Positions 20,169 to 62,724 of a stretch of DNA of 64,000 nucleotides are shown piece by piece (within the stretch, counting starts at the first letter, position 1; the number at the start of each line of letters is the position of its first letter). Made by a program: the position numbers and the translations under genes. This DNA is from Xenopus tropicalis (lineage: Eukaryota; Chordata; Amphibia; Anura; Pipidae). The stretch spans positions 102,018,829 through 102,082,828 of the forward strand of contig NC_030677.2 in the NCBI RefSeq assembly GCF_000004195.4, in the 5' to 3' direction. The notes beneath the pieces were generated by a model, which searched no databases, was not told the origin of the DNA, and was given only the letters and a program-made list of their open reading frames with translations.

Positions 20169-20560
20169 TTAAATAGCTGAAGATCTGTACGATTTAAAGG
20201 TGTCTTGCAGGGAAGTCGGATCCCTTAGCTGCTACATTGTAGCCATTTTGGGTGTGCTGGCCACGCGAGATTTTATGTGTTGTTGATGACAGGAGAGGAA
20301 GAGAGAGAAGGAAGTGTGTGTTTGTTGGGGGAGGATGAGCGAGCTGCAGTGAGATGATCTGGAAAAATCAGGACGAGTATAGCCACTGCCGATGAGGCCC
20401 CATAAGGGCCTTTGTTTGTAAAGCCAGCAAAAAAAAAAAAAAACACAGAGAAGGGAGCTTGGGGGGGGGGGGATGTTTGAGAAGGAGGAGGAGTGGGTGG
20501 GGAAGAGAACAATCAGCCCTGGACGGGGTGGTAAAACTAATAGTGCAAAAGGGCTGAAGT
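20169..20560 (-). promoter_or_regulatory. Likely ZNF414 5' UTR and promoter region
   Basis: Directly upstream of the proposed start exon. It has scattered CpGs (ccacgcgagat on the plus strand), a long A-run and G-run pair at 20430-20472, and no coding signal. A five-codon upstream ORF (M-A-T-M-stop) lies at 20246-20232 on the minus strand. No clear TATA box. Inference from position. Confidence 0.4.
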
Positions 20561-20742
20561 CAAACACAGAAGTGAATTCAGTAATAACCTTGTTGTTTGC
20601 CTTCTATATGGAGACGCTGGATATTACATGAAATAGTTTTTTTTTAATCAATATGTAATGTCTACATGCACAAGCACTTTGTAATTGTGAATGAATTGTA
20701 ATACTCCAAAATACAATTCACTGCGCTAGTTAGCATGTTTTA

Positions 20743-21067
20743 AGCTGGCCATACACGCACCGATACCATCGTACGAAACCTCGTTTCGTACGATATTCGG
20801 TGCGTGTACAGTATGTCGGCGAGTTGACCGATATCGCAGGAAGCTGCTGATATCAGACGACTCGCCGATCGGCCAGGTTAGAAAATTTTGATCGGGCGCC
20901 ATAGAAGGCGCCTGACCAAAATCTGCCGTCAGGGCTGAATCAGCAGAAGGAGGTAGAAATCCTATTGTTTCTACCTCCTTATCTGCTGTTTCAGCCCTGA
21001 CTGTGTGTGGCGGATCTGACGATGTTTAGTGCGACCATCGGTCAGATCGCCACGTGTATGGCCAGCT
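20743..21067. mobile_element. Harbinger-like MITE
   Basis: TTA lies at 20740-20742 and 21068-21070. Ends AGCTGGCCATACACGCACC / gtatggccagct. Contains a perfect hairpin at 20768-20800 (atcgtacgaaacc / tttcgtacgat) and a second around tcagggctgaatcagcaga. Same subfamily as 13186. Confidence 0.82.
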
Positions 21068-21207
21068 TTAGATTTTGAATAAAAAGAATGCATTGTACTT
21101 TAACTCTGCATATTGGTATAAAATATACTACACATACTTTGGCACATTAAATTTTATTAAGTACATTTGTGAATTACTACATTAACTTACTACTGCTACA
21201 TACTATC

Positions 21208-21446
21208 AGGGCTGTATTTAGGTCCAGTGTCACCCTAGGCATCAAACCTAAATGTGCCCCCCTACATTGCAGAAGTAACATAATGCACAGTGTGCATGTG
21301 GTGTCACTTTTGTAGGAGTGATGTTATGCGCCACAGCACACTGTCGCACAAACCCCTCACCTGCTGACGGACTGGGGGCGTCTTATAAAGGCACCCAAGG
21401 GCCACCCCCCAAAAGCTGCCGCCCTAGGTACAGGCCCTTGGGTGCC

Positions 21447-21450
<4 letters not shown>
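21208..21450. mobile_element. hAT-like fragment (CAGGGCTGTATTTAGG)
   Basis: Begins CAGGGCTGTATTTAGG and ends near 'aggcccttgggtgcc'. The internal text 'caccctaggcatc' / 'gccgccctagg' is typical of this hAT family. Termini only partly matched. Confidence 0.4.

Positions 21451-21452
<2 letters not shown>

Positions 21453-21493
<41 letters not shown>
21453..21493. repeat. (TA)n microsatellite
   Basis: About 20 TA units. No other role visible. Confidence 0.9.
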
Positions 21494-21496
<3 letters not shown>

Positions 21497-21674
21497 CAGG
21501 CCGCATACTATTTCTCTCTTTTTCTTCTGTGAATTTGTACTTTTTATTCTTCCTTCTTATGCTTTCAAGGCATGGATATAGCCTACTACATAGGAGGGGA
21601 TAAGGGCTGAATGGGCTTAAAAGGCAAACACGCAAGTCGATTTAGTAGTAACTGTTTTTTGGTTTTGTTTTTTA

Positions 21675-22510
21675 TAGGAACATAGTTACATAGGGTTGAA
21701 AAAAAGACCACTGTCCATCAAGTTCAACCCATCCGAGTAAACCCAGCACACAACCTATACTAACCAATCTATACACTCACATACATAAACTATATATATA
21801 CAACCAGTAATACTAACTGTAGATATTAGTATCACAATAGCCTTGGATATTCTGCTTGTTCAAGAACTCATCCAGGCCCCTCTTAAAGGCATTAACAGAG
21901 TCTGCCATTACCACATCACTAGGAAGGGCATTCCACAACCTCACTGCCCTCACCGTGAAAAACCACCTACGCTGCTTCAAATGGAAGCTCTGTTCCTCTA
22001 ATCTATAGGGGTGACCTCTGGTGCGCTGATTGTTTTTATGGGAAAAAAGAACATCCCCCCAACTGCCTATAATCCCCTCTAATGTACTTGTACAGAGTAA
22101 TCATGTCCCCTCGCAAGCGCCTCTTTTCCAGAGAAAACAACCCCAACCTCGACAGTCTAACCTCATAGTTTAAATCTTCCATCCCCTTTACCAGTTTAGT
22201 TGCACGTCTCTGCACTCTCTCCAGCTCATTAATATCCTTCTTAAGGACTGGAGCCCAAAACTGCACTGCATACTCAAGGTGAGGCCTTACCAGGGACCTA
22301 TAAAGCGGCAAAAATATGTCCTCATCCCTTGAGTCAATGCCCTTTTTTATACAAGACAGCACTTTATTTGCTTTAGTAGCCACAGAATGACACTGCCTGG
22401 AATTAGACAACTTGTGATCTACAAAAACCCCTAGATCCTTCTCCATTAAGGATACCCCCAACACACTACCATTCAGTAGATAGTTCGCGTTTATACGGTG
22501 GATAAAATAT
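21675..22510 (-). pseudogene. CR1-type LINE, RT C-terminus plus 3' UTR
   Basis: On the minus strand from about 22510: MEKDLGVFVD, then [32 protein letters not shown] and [19 protein letters not shown], the C-terminal end of CR1-type LINE reverse transcriptase. The 3' UTR runs down to about 21675 with 'atccgagtaaacccagcac' and 'actcacatacataaac'. The 5' part is missing (truncation typical of LINEs). Copies at 50440, 14226, 11420 and 60625. Confidence 0.85.
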
Positions 22511-22691
22511 GGAGCCACGGCATAAGCAGAGGTCATAGCCCCACAAGAAAAGAAGGACTGGACTACATTTCAAGGATATGGTGGACAGAGCAAGACTGCA
22601 ATAAAGAAAATAAATCTTCCCCGTTAACGCAGATGCTGGTACCTTTACCAGCCCAATCCATGATGCTGGTGCTTTTCTTCTCCCTATACAG

Positions 22692-22993
22692 CAGGGGTCG
22701 GGAACCTTTTTGGCTGAGAGAGCCATAAACACCACATATTTTAAAATGTTATTCCGTAAGAGCCATACAATATGCTTGGCCGCGGATGCTGCGGGGCAAG
22801 GTAGGGTGGGTCCCAAGGATGCCGGATGCGATGCAGAGGAGGGGGTGGCCTGCGCTCAGTGGATAGAAGACGTGTTCTAAAAGCGCAGGCCACGCCCCCC
22901 CATTATTTTTTTTATTAAAGATTTGGCAGCGAGCCAGATGCAGCCATCAAAAGAGCCACATCTGGCTCCCGAGCCATAGGTTCCCTACCCCTG
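22692..22993. mobile_element. hAT MITE with perfect 8-bp duplication
   Basis: CTATACAG lies on both sides (22684-22691 and 22994-23001). Ends CAGGGGTCGGGAACC / ggttccctacccctg. 'gagagccata' and 'gagccatagg' continue the inverted arms. Non-coding. 22994-23622 adds only parts of related hAT-like text (cctaccccctagttctg-type words near 23480). Confidence 0.88.
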
Positions 22994-23622
22994 CTATACA
23001 GCCTCCTAGGAGCGTATACAGTGCAATATCATATGTAATCACTATTCTGCCATTACAGTAGCAGTGAATTTAGCATTTGCGTGGTCATTCTGAAAAAAGT
23101 ACAGCTAAAAGAGTATGCATGTCTAACTCAATGCTAATTAAACTACAGAGCTCCAGAGTCAATAACAGATGCCAACACACAAGAACCAGTAATAGTTCCA
23201 ATCAGTCGCAAAAATTGTCACCTGTGTCAAACTGGAAAAATATGCAGTAGAAATGCACCCCAAAGGGCAGCAAATACCATGCCAATGAGTGTACAAAGGT
23301 GCTCACACAGGGGGATGGTGATGAGCATCACAGGGTTGCCAGCAGCACTGAAGGCAAGAGATGGAAGCCCACATGTGGACAGTGGGTGGAAAAATGGCCC
23401 AGAACTAGGGGAAGGCAAGAATAAGAGGTATGTGTCTAGACCCTCTCACCGCCGCCCTCTAGGCACGTGCCTCTTTTGCCTACCCCTAGTTCTGAATCTT
23501 AGAAGGAAATGGCTCTCGAAGCACCACAACCGCCAGAGAATAAATAAAATCCGATCTTTATTCACATCCTTTAAAAACCTAGAATGTCCCAGTACCCCTA
23601 GTTCTGGCCCTGTCTACAACAA

Positions 23623-24638
23623 CATACCCCCCAACCGTCCCGCTTTTCGCGGGACAGTCCCGGTTTTAACAGCGCATCCCGCTGTCCCGGATTGTTCAAT
23701 GAATGTCCCGCATTACGGAAATGCAGAACATTCATTAAACTATCCAGGCCAGCGGGATGCGCTGGCTGCAGCCGAGCGCTCCCGCTCCGTCTTGTCCTGT
23801 GGCTCCTGCTTCTTATTCGGCTCCTTGTACGGCGGCGACAGGCCCTTTTATAAGGTTGCGCCCGTGCGTACGTCACACATGAGCACGGGGTGCAACCTTA
23901 TAAAAGGTCCTGTCGCCGCCGTAGAAGGAGCCGCATAAGGAGCAGGAGCCACAAGAAGCAGCGTCTATGGGGGGCACTGTGTATGGGGGGAATTTTCTAT
24001 TGGAGGTACTCTCTATGGGGGCAATTGGGGGCTACTGTGTATGGGGGGCATTTTCTATTGGGGTACTCTCTATGGGGGCAATTGGGGGCTACTGTGTATG
24101 GGGGGCATTTTCTATTGGGGGTACTCTCTATGGGGGCAATTGGGGGCTACTGTGTATGGGGGGCACTGTGTATGGGGGCATTTTCTATTGGAGGTACTCT
24201 CTATGGGGGCAATTGGGGGCTACTGTGTATGGGGGGAATTTTCTATTGGGGGTAGTCTCTATGGGGGCAATTGGGGGCTACTGTGTATGGGGGGGCTACT
24301 GTGTATGGGGGCAATTGGGGGCTACTGTGTATGGGGGGGCTACTGTGTATGGGGCAATTGGGGGCATTGTGTATGGAGGGTACTTTCTATGGGGGCACTG
24401 TGTATGGGGGCTACTGTCTGTGGGGCAATTGAGGGCACGGTCTATGGGGTCAATTGGGGGCACTGTCTATGGGGGGTACTGTCTATGGGGGCGTATGGGG
24501 GGCACGGTCTATGGGGGTGCTGTCTATTGGGGGCACTATTTTAAAAATGAATTTAAAAAATGGGGTGGGGTAATTGGGGCATGGCCACAAAGTGGGCGTG
24601 GTGTCCCTCTTTTCATTTTTCAAATGTTGGGAGGTATG
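23623..24638. mobile_element. DNA element with hairpin and G-rich minisatellite
   Basis: Ends CATACCCCCCAAC and gttgggaggtatg are inverted. Both flanks read CAACAA (23617-23622 and 24639-24644). The left part carries a GC-rich hairpin: 'tacggcggcgacagg' to 'cctgtcgccgccgta' at about 23827-23925, extended by 'gctcctgcttcttat' and 'ataaggagcaggagc'. The right part is a minisatellite. Superfamily not assigned. Long ORFs here are repeat artefacts. Confidence 0.65.
23967..24540. repeat. G-rich minisatellite (tatggggg units)
   Basis: Irregular tandem copies of 'tctatgggggcaattggggg' and 'ctactgtgtatgggggg', repeating every ~60 bases in the first half and breaking up in the second. Repeated G-runs on the plus strand give G-quadruplex potential (inference). 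All three plus frames stay open for long stretches because stops are rare in the unit. Confidence 0.9.
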
Positions 24639-24644
24639 CAACAA

Positions 24645-27600
24645 CCAAGATCTATTGTGCAATGCAGTCGTTAGTGCCAAGAGGGAAGTGCAATCCGCTA
24701 GCAATGCAGAGAATTACAGAATTCTTCTTTGATCTACTGACCAAAGGCCTGGCAGCTCAAAATCCCCAAGGTGCTGTGCCTCCAGAGGCAAGCACCCAAA
24801 GTTAGCCATACTCTCTGAATTTGTCACATTGAAATGGCATTGGCACTAAAGATTATTAATGCTGTAGTACACTCCTTTGCCCAGGCCTTCTGGCTAGCTG
24901 CATGCACTTTTAGAAAATGTTTATAACTTTAGCTGGAAGGTAGGGCAGAACTCACAGCACAGTTAAAAAAAATGTATTTACCTTATTATTCTCTCCCTGT
25001 TTTATCACTTTTTCCTTTATCCTTTTTCATTAGGATTTTCAAGGGTGCAGTTGACCCACTAGGGCTCTAGTATATATAACAGAATCAGGATACTAAAAGA
25101 AAAAGACCTAAAGGTGTGGTAATAATTTTATGTTAATCCTTAGTGTAGGGATATACCTAGTCCAGAATAAGCATTGGGATTCAGCTGAATTCGAACATTC
25201 ATAACAGGATTAAAAAGAATCCTGACTGTTCAGCCAAACCAAACCCTTTTAAACAACAATAGTTTGCTCACATAATTACATTTTTAATATTTCTCAAATG
25301 TATGTAATGTAAATTTTAGGCAAATCTTTTGTAGAGGATTCAGAATTTGACCAAACCCCAAAATTATGGAACTGGTGCATCACTACTTTACAAGCACAGC
25401 TCTATCAGGAAATGCAGCTATTTACAGGTACAGCAGATGGTCACATGTTTTGGCCATAAGGTAAATGGTACGCTTATAGTCAGACCAATGGGTTAAAGAA
25501 AAGCCTGGCATTAATGTTAGATATGTAGTTCTCTGACAGCTCCACATCAGACATTGCATTCAGGATAGGATCACTTTTAGGGCAAAGCACACACTGCACT
25601 CTCTTCCTCTATGTTGCATTTAAATCCCTGCTATCCAATAGGAGAGCAGGCATGGAGCGTCAATTTTATGAGAGCGAGCTGGGGGATGTTTGTGGAAAGG
25701 GGGGAAGGGAGCTGGGTAGTGTTTGCTATGCTGTGTAGGGCCCCTCTAAGTTTTTTTTTGGGGGGGGCAGGGGCACAGTAGTTACACTACTTGGTTTGGT
25801 ATGAATTTCAATTTTTTTCGCTGCTCTGCTTTGTGTTTTCTAATTTCCCCACTGCAGGAGCTTAAAAATGTCTGCAACACCAAGGCTTTTGCTATCTCCT
25901 ACATGCCACCTTTAATTGCATTGGCAGCTGATTCTATAAATAATGCTGTTAAAAGGAGTACTTACAATATATTTTTTTTTCTCTCATTTACAGAAGCATT
26001 CTTTTTGCATGTTGTGATCTGTTCCTGTTAGAACAGGAACGGGGGCCTTAAGCTGCAAAGTTAACAGACAACAAGATCTTTTCACAGTTTGGTCACTGAG
26101 ACGGTAGGCCAAATTGTGCCTGTGCAAACCTAAAGTAGGGCCTGATATCAATCAAGGTGGCTGCAGAATGGTATCTGACCAAACTCCAACCAGATACTGG
26201 TCAGGAGGTTATCATTTTGGTTCACACACAGGGCAACTTAGGAATTGCAGTATTGGCACACAATATTGGTCTATGCATAGCCAACTCTAATTATTGATCC
26301 ATGTATAGCCATTACACTTATTACGGAGATCGGCAGTCATAGAATTGATCAGAACATTTCTAATAAGGCAAAAGTTAACTTATCTAGCTGTTCCATAAAT
26401 CAGGGACATAATCACGCAGTTAACTCAGTGGGTTGAAAATGAACTGCATTTAAATAAAGCAATCAATGAAGCATCAAAATTCCTTACCTGTACCAGATGG
26501 AGAAAAGTCATGCCAGAAGGGGGCTCACAAGAAGTGGGGTATGGGACCAAGCAGTTTAAAAGAATGTCTCTTTATACTCTAATAGTTCTTGATTTCAGAT
26601 ATACCCTATTGATCATCTAAGATACATTTTAACACTATCCACATACCTGGAAATGGTGGCATTACATGACAGCAACACTATCCAATTTACTGCAGATGTT
26701 ACAAAGCAACAGCAATGATTACTTGATACCAACAATCATTTTCTAGCCCAGAAATACTAGAAACACCCCAGATTAAAAGAGCAAAACCTTACAACGCAGC
26801 TACCAGTTGATAAAGAACGTCAACTCCCCCCGATCAGCACCCAGGTGCTTTGTATAAGTAATCAACCTGCGCCACCTACTGGCCACAAGTCATCATTACA
26901 ACAATCTTACCTGTAAAATTAACAATCCATTCTTTCCTGTTTGGTTTAAGTATCACCACTTATCTAATAATCCAATAAAAACCGTATGTAATATGAGATT
27001 GTGTAACACAACCATACAGATACTAAGGATAAAGGGTTTGCTATGGATCCTCCTTTATTTTTCCTCGACTGCTGGGAAATGAGCTTAGTAAATGCTCTGT
27101 ATCATGGGTGTGCGCAGAAAATTTTTCAGGGGGTGGCAAAATCATCAATAAAAATCAACCTGGGATATTGGCTAAGCCTGTATACAATAACTAGGCACCA
27201 GGTTTGTAGAATATCAGTTGCTTACTCATTATTGTGTAACTAGGGGGTGCTGTTAAGGTATAAATTATGAAAATGTGCTGGACTATACACAGCCCAGTAA
27301 TAGGTAAAAATCTATTTGAAATGATTTAACCAGAAGCAAACATTCACTTATTTGGCTCCCCCAGCTGAAATTGATGTAAAACCTAAAATGCTTACAATAT
27401 TGTTTATATTAGAGAGGTTACATAGATATCACACATAGATATCTGGCTAGCCACTATCATATATATATACATATATATTTGATGGTCCAATAAGTGTGAA
27501 GACTATGAGCACATTAACTGGGACATGCCTGCAAGAAATGGTGAAAGTTTTCAGGCAGCGAGCGACTAGAGGTAGTGGAGCTAGTGAGCAGGGCCACTTT

Positions 27601-28189
27601 AAGGCCTTCATGGGCCCTGGGCAAAGATCAAATTAGTGGGCCCCATTCACTTAAATTTGCATACATATATGCACAAAGAAAACAGAAACATGAGCCTCGG
27701 CCTTTAGTTTTCTATATCAATGCAGTTTAAACACAGCCAAACAAAATCTCCCAGATTTGTCCTGCCACACCAATCAAACTCTCTCTTAAATATCTAAGGA
27801 TAGTTTACAGAGTCAATTAATAAAATAAAACAAAATCTGTTTGCCTGAGAATGACTCAGTAGCATGCCCACAGAAGGGTAAGGGTATTGGACTGATATAA
27901 CCAGAGGAAGTGCTACCAATTGCTAGGAGCCAGCAAGCTTTACTAATTTCTCCAACCAGGAGACACACACTACAGATCAATTGCCATCTCTGCCTGTTCC
28001 GTACATAAGCATTCTACCTGATGTCACTTTATAGCCAATCCCTTAAATACAGTTATTTTCAGATTATTACATTTTCTGAGCCCAGTGGCCCAGACCATAC
28101 TCTTGCCAAAGCTCCCCCGGCCGACTGTTCCTCCCCTGATGTGTTAAACTTAAGCTCGCTCAGGGGAGGATGTTGGGTGGGGGACCTTG
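24645..28189. other. Intergenic DNA between MYO1F and ZNF414
   Basis: Diverged remains of Harbinger-like MITE text are visible at about 26100-26320. A hAT-like start CAGGGCCACTTTAAGG lies at 27589. No exon or RNA gene recognised. Confidence 0.45.
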
Positions 28190-28310
28190 CAGGGGGTTAG
28201 GGAGGCTCAGTGAGGCCCCCCTGCAGGGGGTAAGGGAGGCTCAGTGAGGGCCCGTGCAGGGGGTTAGGGAGGCTCAGTGAGGGCCCGTGCAGGGGGTTAG
28301 GGAGGCTCAG
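28190..28310. repeat. 33-bp tandem repeat, about four copies
   Basis: The unit starts GCAGGGGGTTAGGGAGGCTC and ends with agtgagggcccgt. The copies are nearly identical. The unit contains GGTTAGGG, a chance telomere-like word; it is not a telomeric array. Confidence 0.88.
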
Positions 28311-28811
28311 CAGGGGCCCCTGTGGTGGGCCCTGCACTCCCCAGTCCAACCCTGATCTGACCTGACACTGCAGGAGGGCTGGAGTTAAAAGTGAGGCAGG
28401 GGGGCATCATGGCATCTGGATTCATCAAGGCTTCTGATTTTCCTCAGTGTCTATACTGACTTGGCAGAGGGCGAGAGATGAGGAAATCAAGAGGGTCATG
28501 TGGCCTGTTTTTACTGTTAAAGTTCTATAAGATATATGTGGAAGGCTTGAATGTTCAACCTTTAGCTTTATTATTCAGTACCACATTCACTTAATATGTG
28601 CTTCTCTTTCTTGTTAACACTTACACACCATGGCATATTGGGGCCTAGTTCCTGCAGACCTAGCTCTCCCTACAGATAGCTTCTTTCTCTGTAACTCACA
28701 CTGCCAGTATGGCCACCACCCCCTTACTTCCTCCCAGGGTTTTTCCCATCAGCAACAAACTTTAAACAAAATAAAGTGCACCACCTCACAAGCTCACTGA
28801 AATATATTTAT

Positions 28812-29171
28812 TTAAAGTGATACTGACACGAAAAAACTACTTTTCAAAATATGAATATACATAAAAAGTTACCTATAGGTCGTGTTGACTGTTTTTCGCT
28901 GACAGGGTTGCTTTTGTAAATAACTGTTACTTGAAGTTCCTAAACCTGACTGTTTTGCCAACCTGACTGTCCCTTCTCAGCCTGTCAGTTATAGCTTCCA
29001 ATGCTAACAGACAAATATGGCCGCCCCCTCATAGAGGAACATGGGGGATCAGAGAGGTAATGTAAAAGCATTGGGCAAATACTTTTATGGCAAAATTATA
29101 AAGTTCTTGCAAAGACAGTGTTGTGAAAGATGTAAAATAAGATTTAATTTCTGGTGTCAGTATCTCTTTAA
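28812..29171. mobile_element. TTAA-type MITE
   Basis: TTAA lies at 28812-28815 and 29168-29171. Inverted ends AGTGATACTGACAC / GTGTCAGTATCTCT. Followed by a short ATTGTA repeat near 29195-29240 (agattgtattgtaat). Confidence 0.75.
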
Positions 29172-29239
29172 GATTTTCACAGGACCTAGTAGATTGTATA
29201 ATAGATTGTATTGTAATAGATTGTATTGTAATAGATTGT

Positions 29240-30004
29240 ACGCAGGTATGGAATTTCATATTTGGAAACCTGAAATCCAGAAAGGCCCAAAGGCGATCTC
29301 CCAGGTTATTTTATTGTGTATGTATTCCAATATATTTCTACCTTCTTATGAGCTAGAGGGGCTGATTGTTCCTCTTCCCACACACACACTTTGGGTTAGC
29401 CTTACTGAAACCATTGTAGAATATGTACATGCAGTACACAAGTAAGATGTTTCATTATCATAGAATTTACCATGCTTATATGGCTTGTGATGAAATCCAG
29501 ACTAACAATCTGTGGAGTTGGGCAAATGCTGATGGGCTGCTGTAAGATGACATAGACAGCGGAGGTGGGGAAAGCTGCCAGTGCGAATTCTCACATGTAA
29601 TGCCATCGCAGGAAGAAGGGGGGTGTGAAGTCTTTGCAGTGGGGGCAATGACAAGGTGGCGCAGACTAGGGGTAAGCAGGAGAGGTACCTGCCTGGTGAC
29701 CCCCATTGTTGCGCCCTAGGCAGATGCTTCTTCTGCCTACCCCTAGTTCTGGCCCTGGTCTATCAGTTACTATTTATTGGGCTGGTGGGGGGCTGTTTAA
29801 GCTTCTGTGTTCTGTGCCAAGACCTATATTGAATCTCAGTTGGGACCTGATAACATAAATAGGTGAAAAAATATAAGCAGAAAAAACACAAATTCCCCAA
29901 GAGATTTCCACATCTTTAATCTGACCAAAAGCAGTTTTTAAGAAAAATCATTTATACATTTGATTACATGTTGCTAAGACATCTTTTATTATCGCTGTAT
30001 AGAA
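29240..30004. other. Downstream flank of MYO1F
   Basis: A TACAGGTAT-family fragment lies at 29243. hAT-like text ending 'tacccctagttctggccctg' lies near 29735-29757. A minus-strand AATAAA at 29985-29990 sits 15 nt past the MYO1F stop; a second at about 29773. Either could be the polyadenylation signal. Confidence 0.4.
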
Positions 30005-60176
<30,172 letters not shown>

Positions 60177-60295
60177 CTAAAAAAAAAGAATATAGGCTTT
60201 GTGTAAAAATAAGCTGGCGTTAAATTCTCTTCATGAACAGTACATGTATACTTAAGGTATATACATTTTGATGTTATAAAGAAGTGATGTGATTC

Positions 60296-60556
60296 TAGGG
60301 ATGCACCGAACTAGGGATGCACCGAATCCAGGATTCGGTTAGGTATACGGGCAGGATTTGGGCTTTTTTGGCAGGGTTCGGTTTTGGTCGAATCCAAGGT
60401 CCCAGCGAACCGAATCCTAATTATCATAAATTAGCAAAGGTATTTTTGCTGCGCACGCTTCCCCATCCTAATTAGCATATGCTAATTAGGATTCGGATTA
60501 GGTTCTGTATTCGACCAAATCTGTCGGGGCGGATTCAGGGGTTCGGTGCATCTCTA
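60296..60556. mobile_element. hAT-like MITE (TAGGGATGCACCGAA)
   Basis: Left end TAGGGATGCACCGAA is present twice in a row (60296 and 60312). Right end ttcggtgcatctcta. Internal 'ggattcggtt' / 'aaccgaatcc' inverted words. Non-coding. Confidence 0.7.
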
Positions 60557-60624
60557 GATTCAACATTGATTTTATATTTTGCAATCTGTCTATTAAGTTC
60601 TACCCTTCCCTGTGATTCCTCAAC

Positions 60625-60910
60625 TCTATTTAAAGAGTTATCATAAACTCTTGCAAGTGCCTCTCCTAAAGCCAAGACAAACTTAACTTTCACATGGTTT
60701 TATTTTTTATTCCCTTTACCAGTTTCTACTATACAGCGCTGCGTACATAAGTAGGGCTTTATAAATAAAGATATACATACATACATACATACCAGTTAAG
60801 TTGCATATCTCTGCACTTTTATGAGTTTGTAAATATCCTTCCTAAGGACTGGTGCCCACTACTGTGTTGCATACTCAAACTAAAGTTTTACCAGATATCT
60901 ATAACGTTTT
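60625..60910 (-). pseudogene. Decayed CR1-type LINE fragment
   Basis: Diverged version of the RT C-terminal DNA at 50820-51030: 'cttgcaagtgcctctcc', then 'gttgcatatctctgcac', 'aatatccttcctaaggactgg' and 'gttgcatactcaaac'. It is interrupted by a short 'agcgctgcgtac' repeat and an (ATAC)n run near 60730-60790. No reading frame left. Confidence 0.65.
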
Positions 60911-62703
60911 GAAAGTTATGGTTTTTATTCTTTAGTCAAAGTCTTTTTGTGAAGAGAAAACTTTACTAAATAAAGTCTGACACCAATGTATACATATCAA
61001 TCTGCAAAGCATCCACATGGACTTGCATGAACAATTTATTGGCATCAGCAAAGAAAGAGACATTACTTGCAATGCCCAGTTGCCTCCACTATCAACAGTG
61101 AAACATGTTCCATTTCTAAACACACTTTTTTCTGGTACAGTATTCCTTATTTTAATGTTTTACTCTTACATTTGACTTAACTAAATCAGATCTTTATAGA
61201 TGCTTAAAACTGCACTGCACACACTTATAGCAATTTAAAATGTATATTATATTTCCAACCTACCACAGATATCAAACTAACAGACCATTAGTTGTCAGAC
61301 TGAAAATGGCATCCCTTTTTCAATTACGGCCCATATCAACAATTTGTCATTTCTACCTTCTATTGTCCTGTGTGATACAAAATATGCCTATGACTGCAAA
61401 TATGTGAGTGTTTTGTGGTACAAAACCTGCCCTATGTGTGTACTAATGGACAGATGCAATGATTGAACACACTGAACACAAGGAACAGAAGGGCAAAAAC
61501 AGAATTTTCCATGCTGGCATTACCATACCCATGAAGTTTCGTTGGCTGGATTAAGAAACTAGTGGTTATTGAGTACAGAACTGTTTGGGTTCATTAAATA
61601 AAGGGGCTCTGTAAGAAAATATGCAACAGGTCCCATCGGCCTATCTGTGTCTCTGTAGCACCTTTTTAATCCTCTGTAAAATACAAAGGATCAAAAAAGA
61701 GAAAGAAAATTGAAAGAAAAGCTTATGTGACCCGTCACTGTTCTTATCATCACATAGTCAAAAAACAAGAGAAGACTGAATCTTAATATATACTGTATAA
61801 CTGGTCACATTGGTACAGGGGGCGGGGTGTTTGCTGTCAGTAAGTAATCTGGATCTCTAGTACATTAGCAAAAATGGCCAGTATTTATGGTTCTACTGTT
61901 TACCTGACTTAAATGGTTTACAGAATGTAGGTCCAGACTGGGATTAAAAATAGGCCCTGGCATTTCAAGTACACAGAGGCTGAACAGCCCTCACCAACCC
62001 ACTAAATAGTGACTGTCTATGGCATCTTACAGATTACAAATCCAGGCCTGAGAGAGTTGTTTACTCAATTAACATAGTCCAACCAACCATTGCCATTGTC
62101 CTTAGCTTAGCACAAGCCAAATGTTAACATATTGTTAAATCTGTATTAAAAATTTATATTAAAATCTGTATTAAATTTGGTAAACTAAAGCACATGTCTA
62201 AATAAATATTATAACTCCTAGCCACCCTCTGGTTACCAGTTAAAAGTGCTTTTTGCAGAGATGAACTGGCGCAGCCCCACATCAGATGACTGAACCAAAA
62301 CAGTGACCAAGTTTATGGTTTAATATAATGTGGGAACGAGAGTACAATACCACTCCATACAGACAATTATGCAGTTTGGAAGCCTATGGTGAAACCGAAG
62401 GCTTATAGGCCCTGGAAAACCTTTCATTATAGTTATACCTTTGCAAGCAGGAGATCAGCTTGCTGCAGTGAGCCATCCTGTGATTACAGACACAACTGGT
62501 AGAGACACAGGACATGGCACTTAAAGGAAAACTATACCCCCAAACAAAGGGTGGGATAAGTGAGGGATAAGATTATGCAGTACAAGCCTACAAGATAGCC
62601 AGGCCCTTAGTAAATTTAAATTGTGAAATCTTATATACATCTCATTAGACACTGTCCTGATCAGGCTTATTAAGTTGTTCATAATAATATATTGGATACA
62701 ATC

Positions 62704-62724
62704 ACTATATATATATATATATAT
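62704..62724. repeat. (AT)n microsatellite
   Basis: About ten AT units. Confidence 0.85.

Noticed and set aside
20232..20567. 111-codon minus-strand ORF upstream of ZNF414
   Set aside because: Low-complexity Phe/Pro/Ser text over poly-A and poly-G runs; more likely 5' UTR and promoter.
23967..24674. Long plus-strand open frames (up to 235 codons) of Gly/Trp/Tyr-rich repeats
   Set aside because: They follow the G-rich minisatellite in overlapping frames, have no homology I recognise, and arise because the repeat unit lacks stops.
28190..28310. GGTTAGGG words as an interstitial telomere
   Set aside because: They occur once per 33-bp unit and are not in TTAGGG tandem order.
61524..61526. Candidate MYO1F start codon (ATG followed by gtaatg, minus strand)
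   Set aside because: The donor is weak, no promoter or conserved 5' UTR is visible, and an ATG-GGT-ATG run upstream would change the N-terminus; kept only as a possibility.
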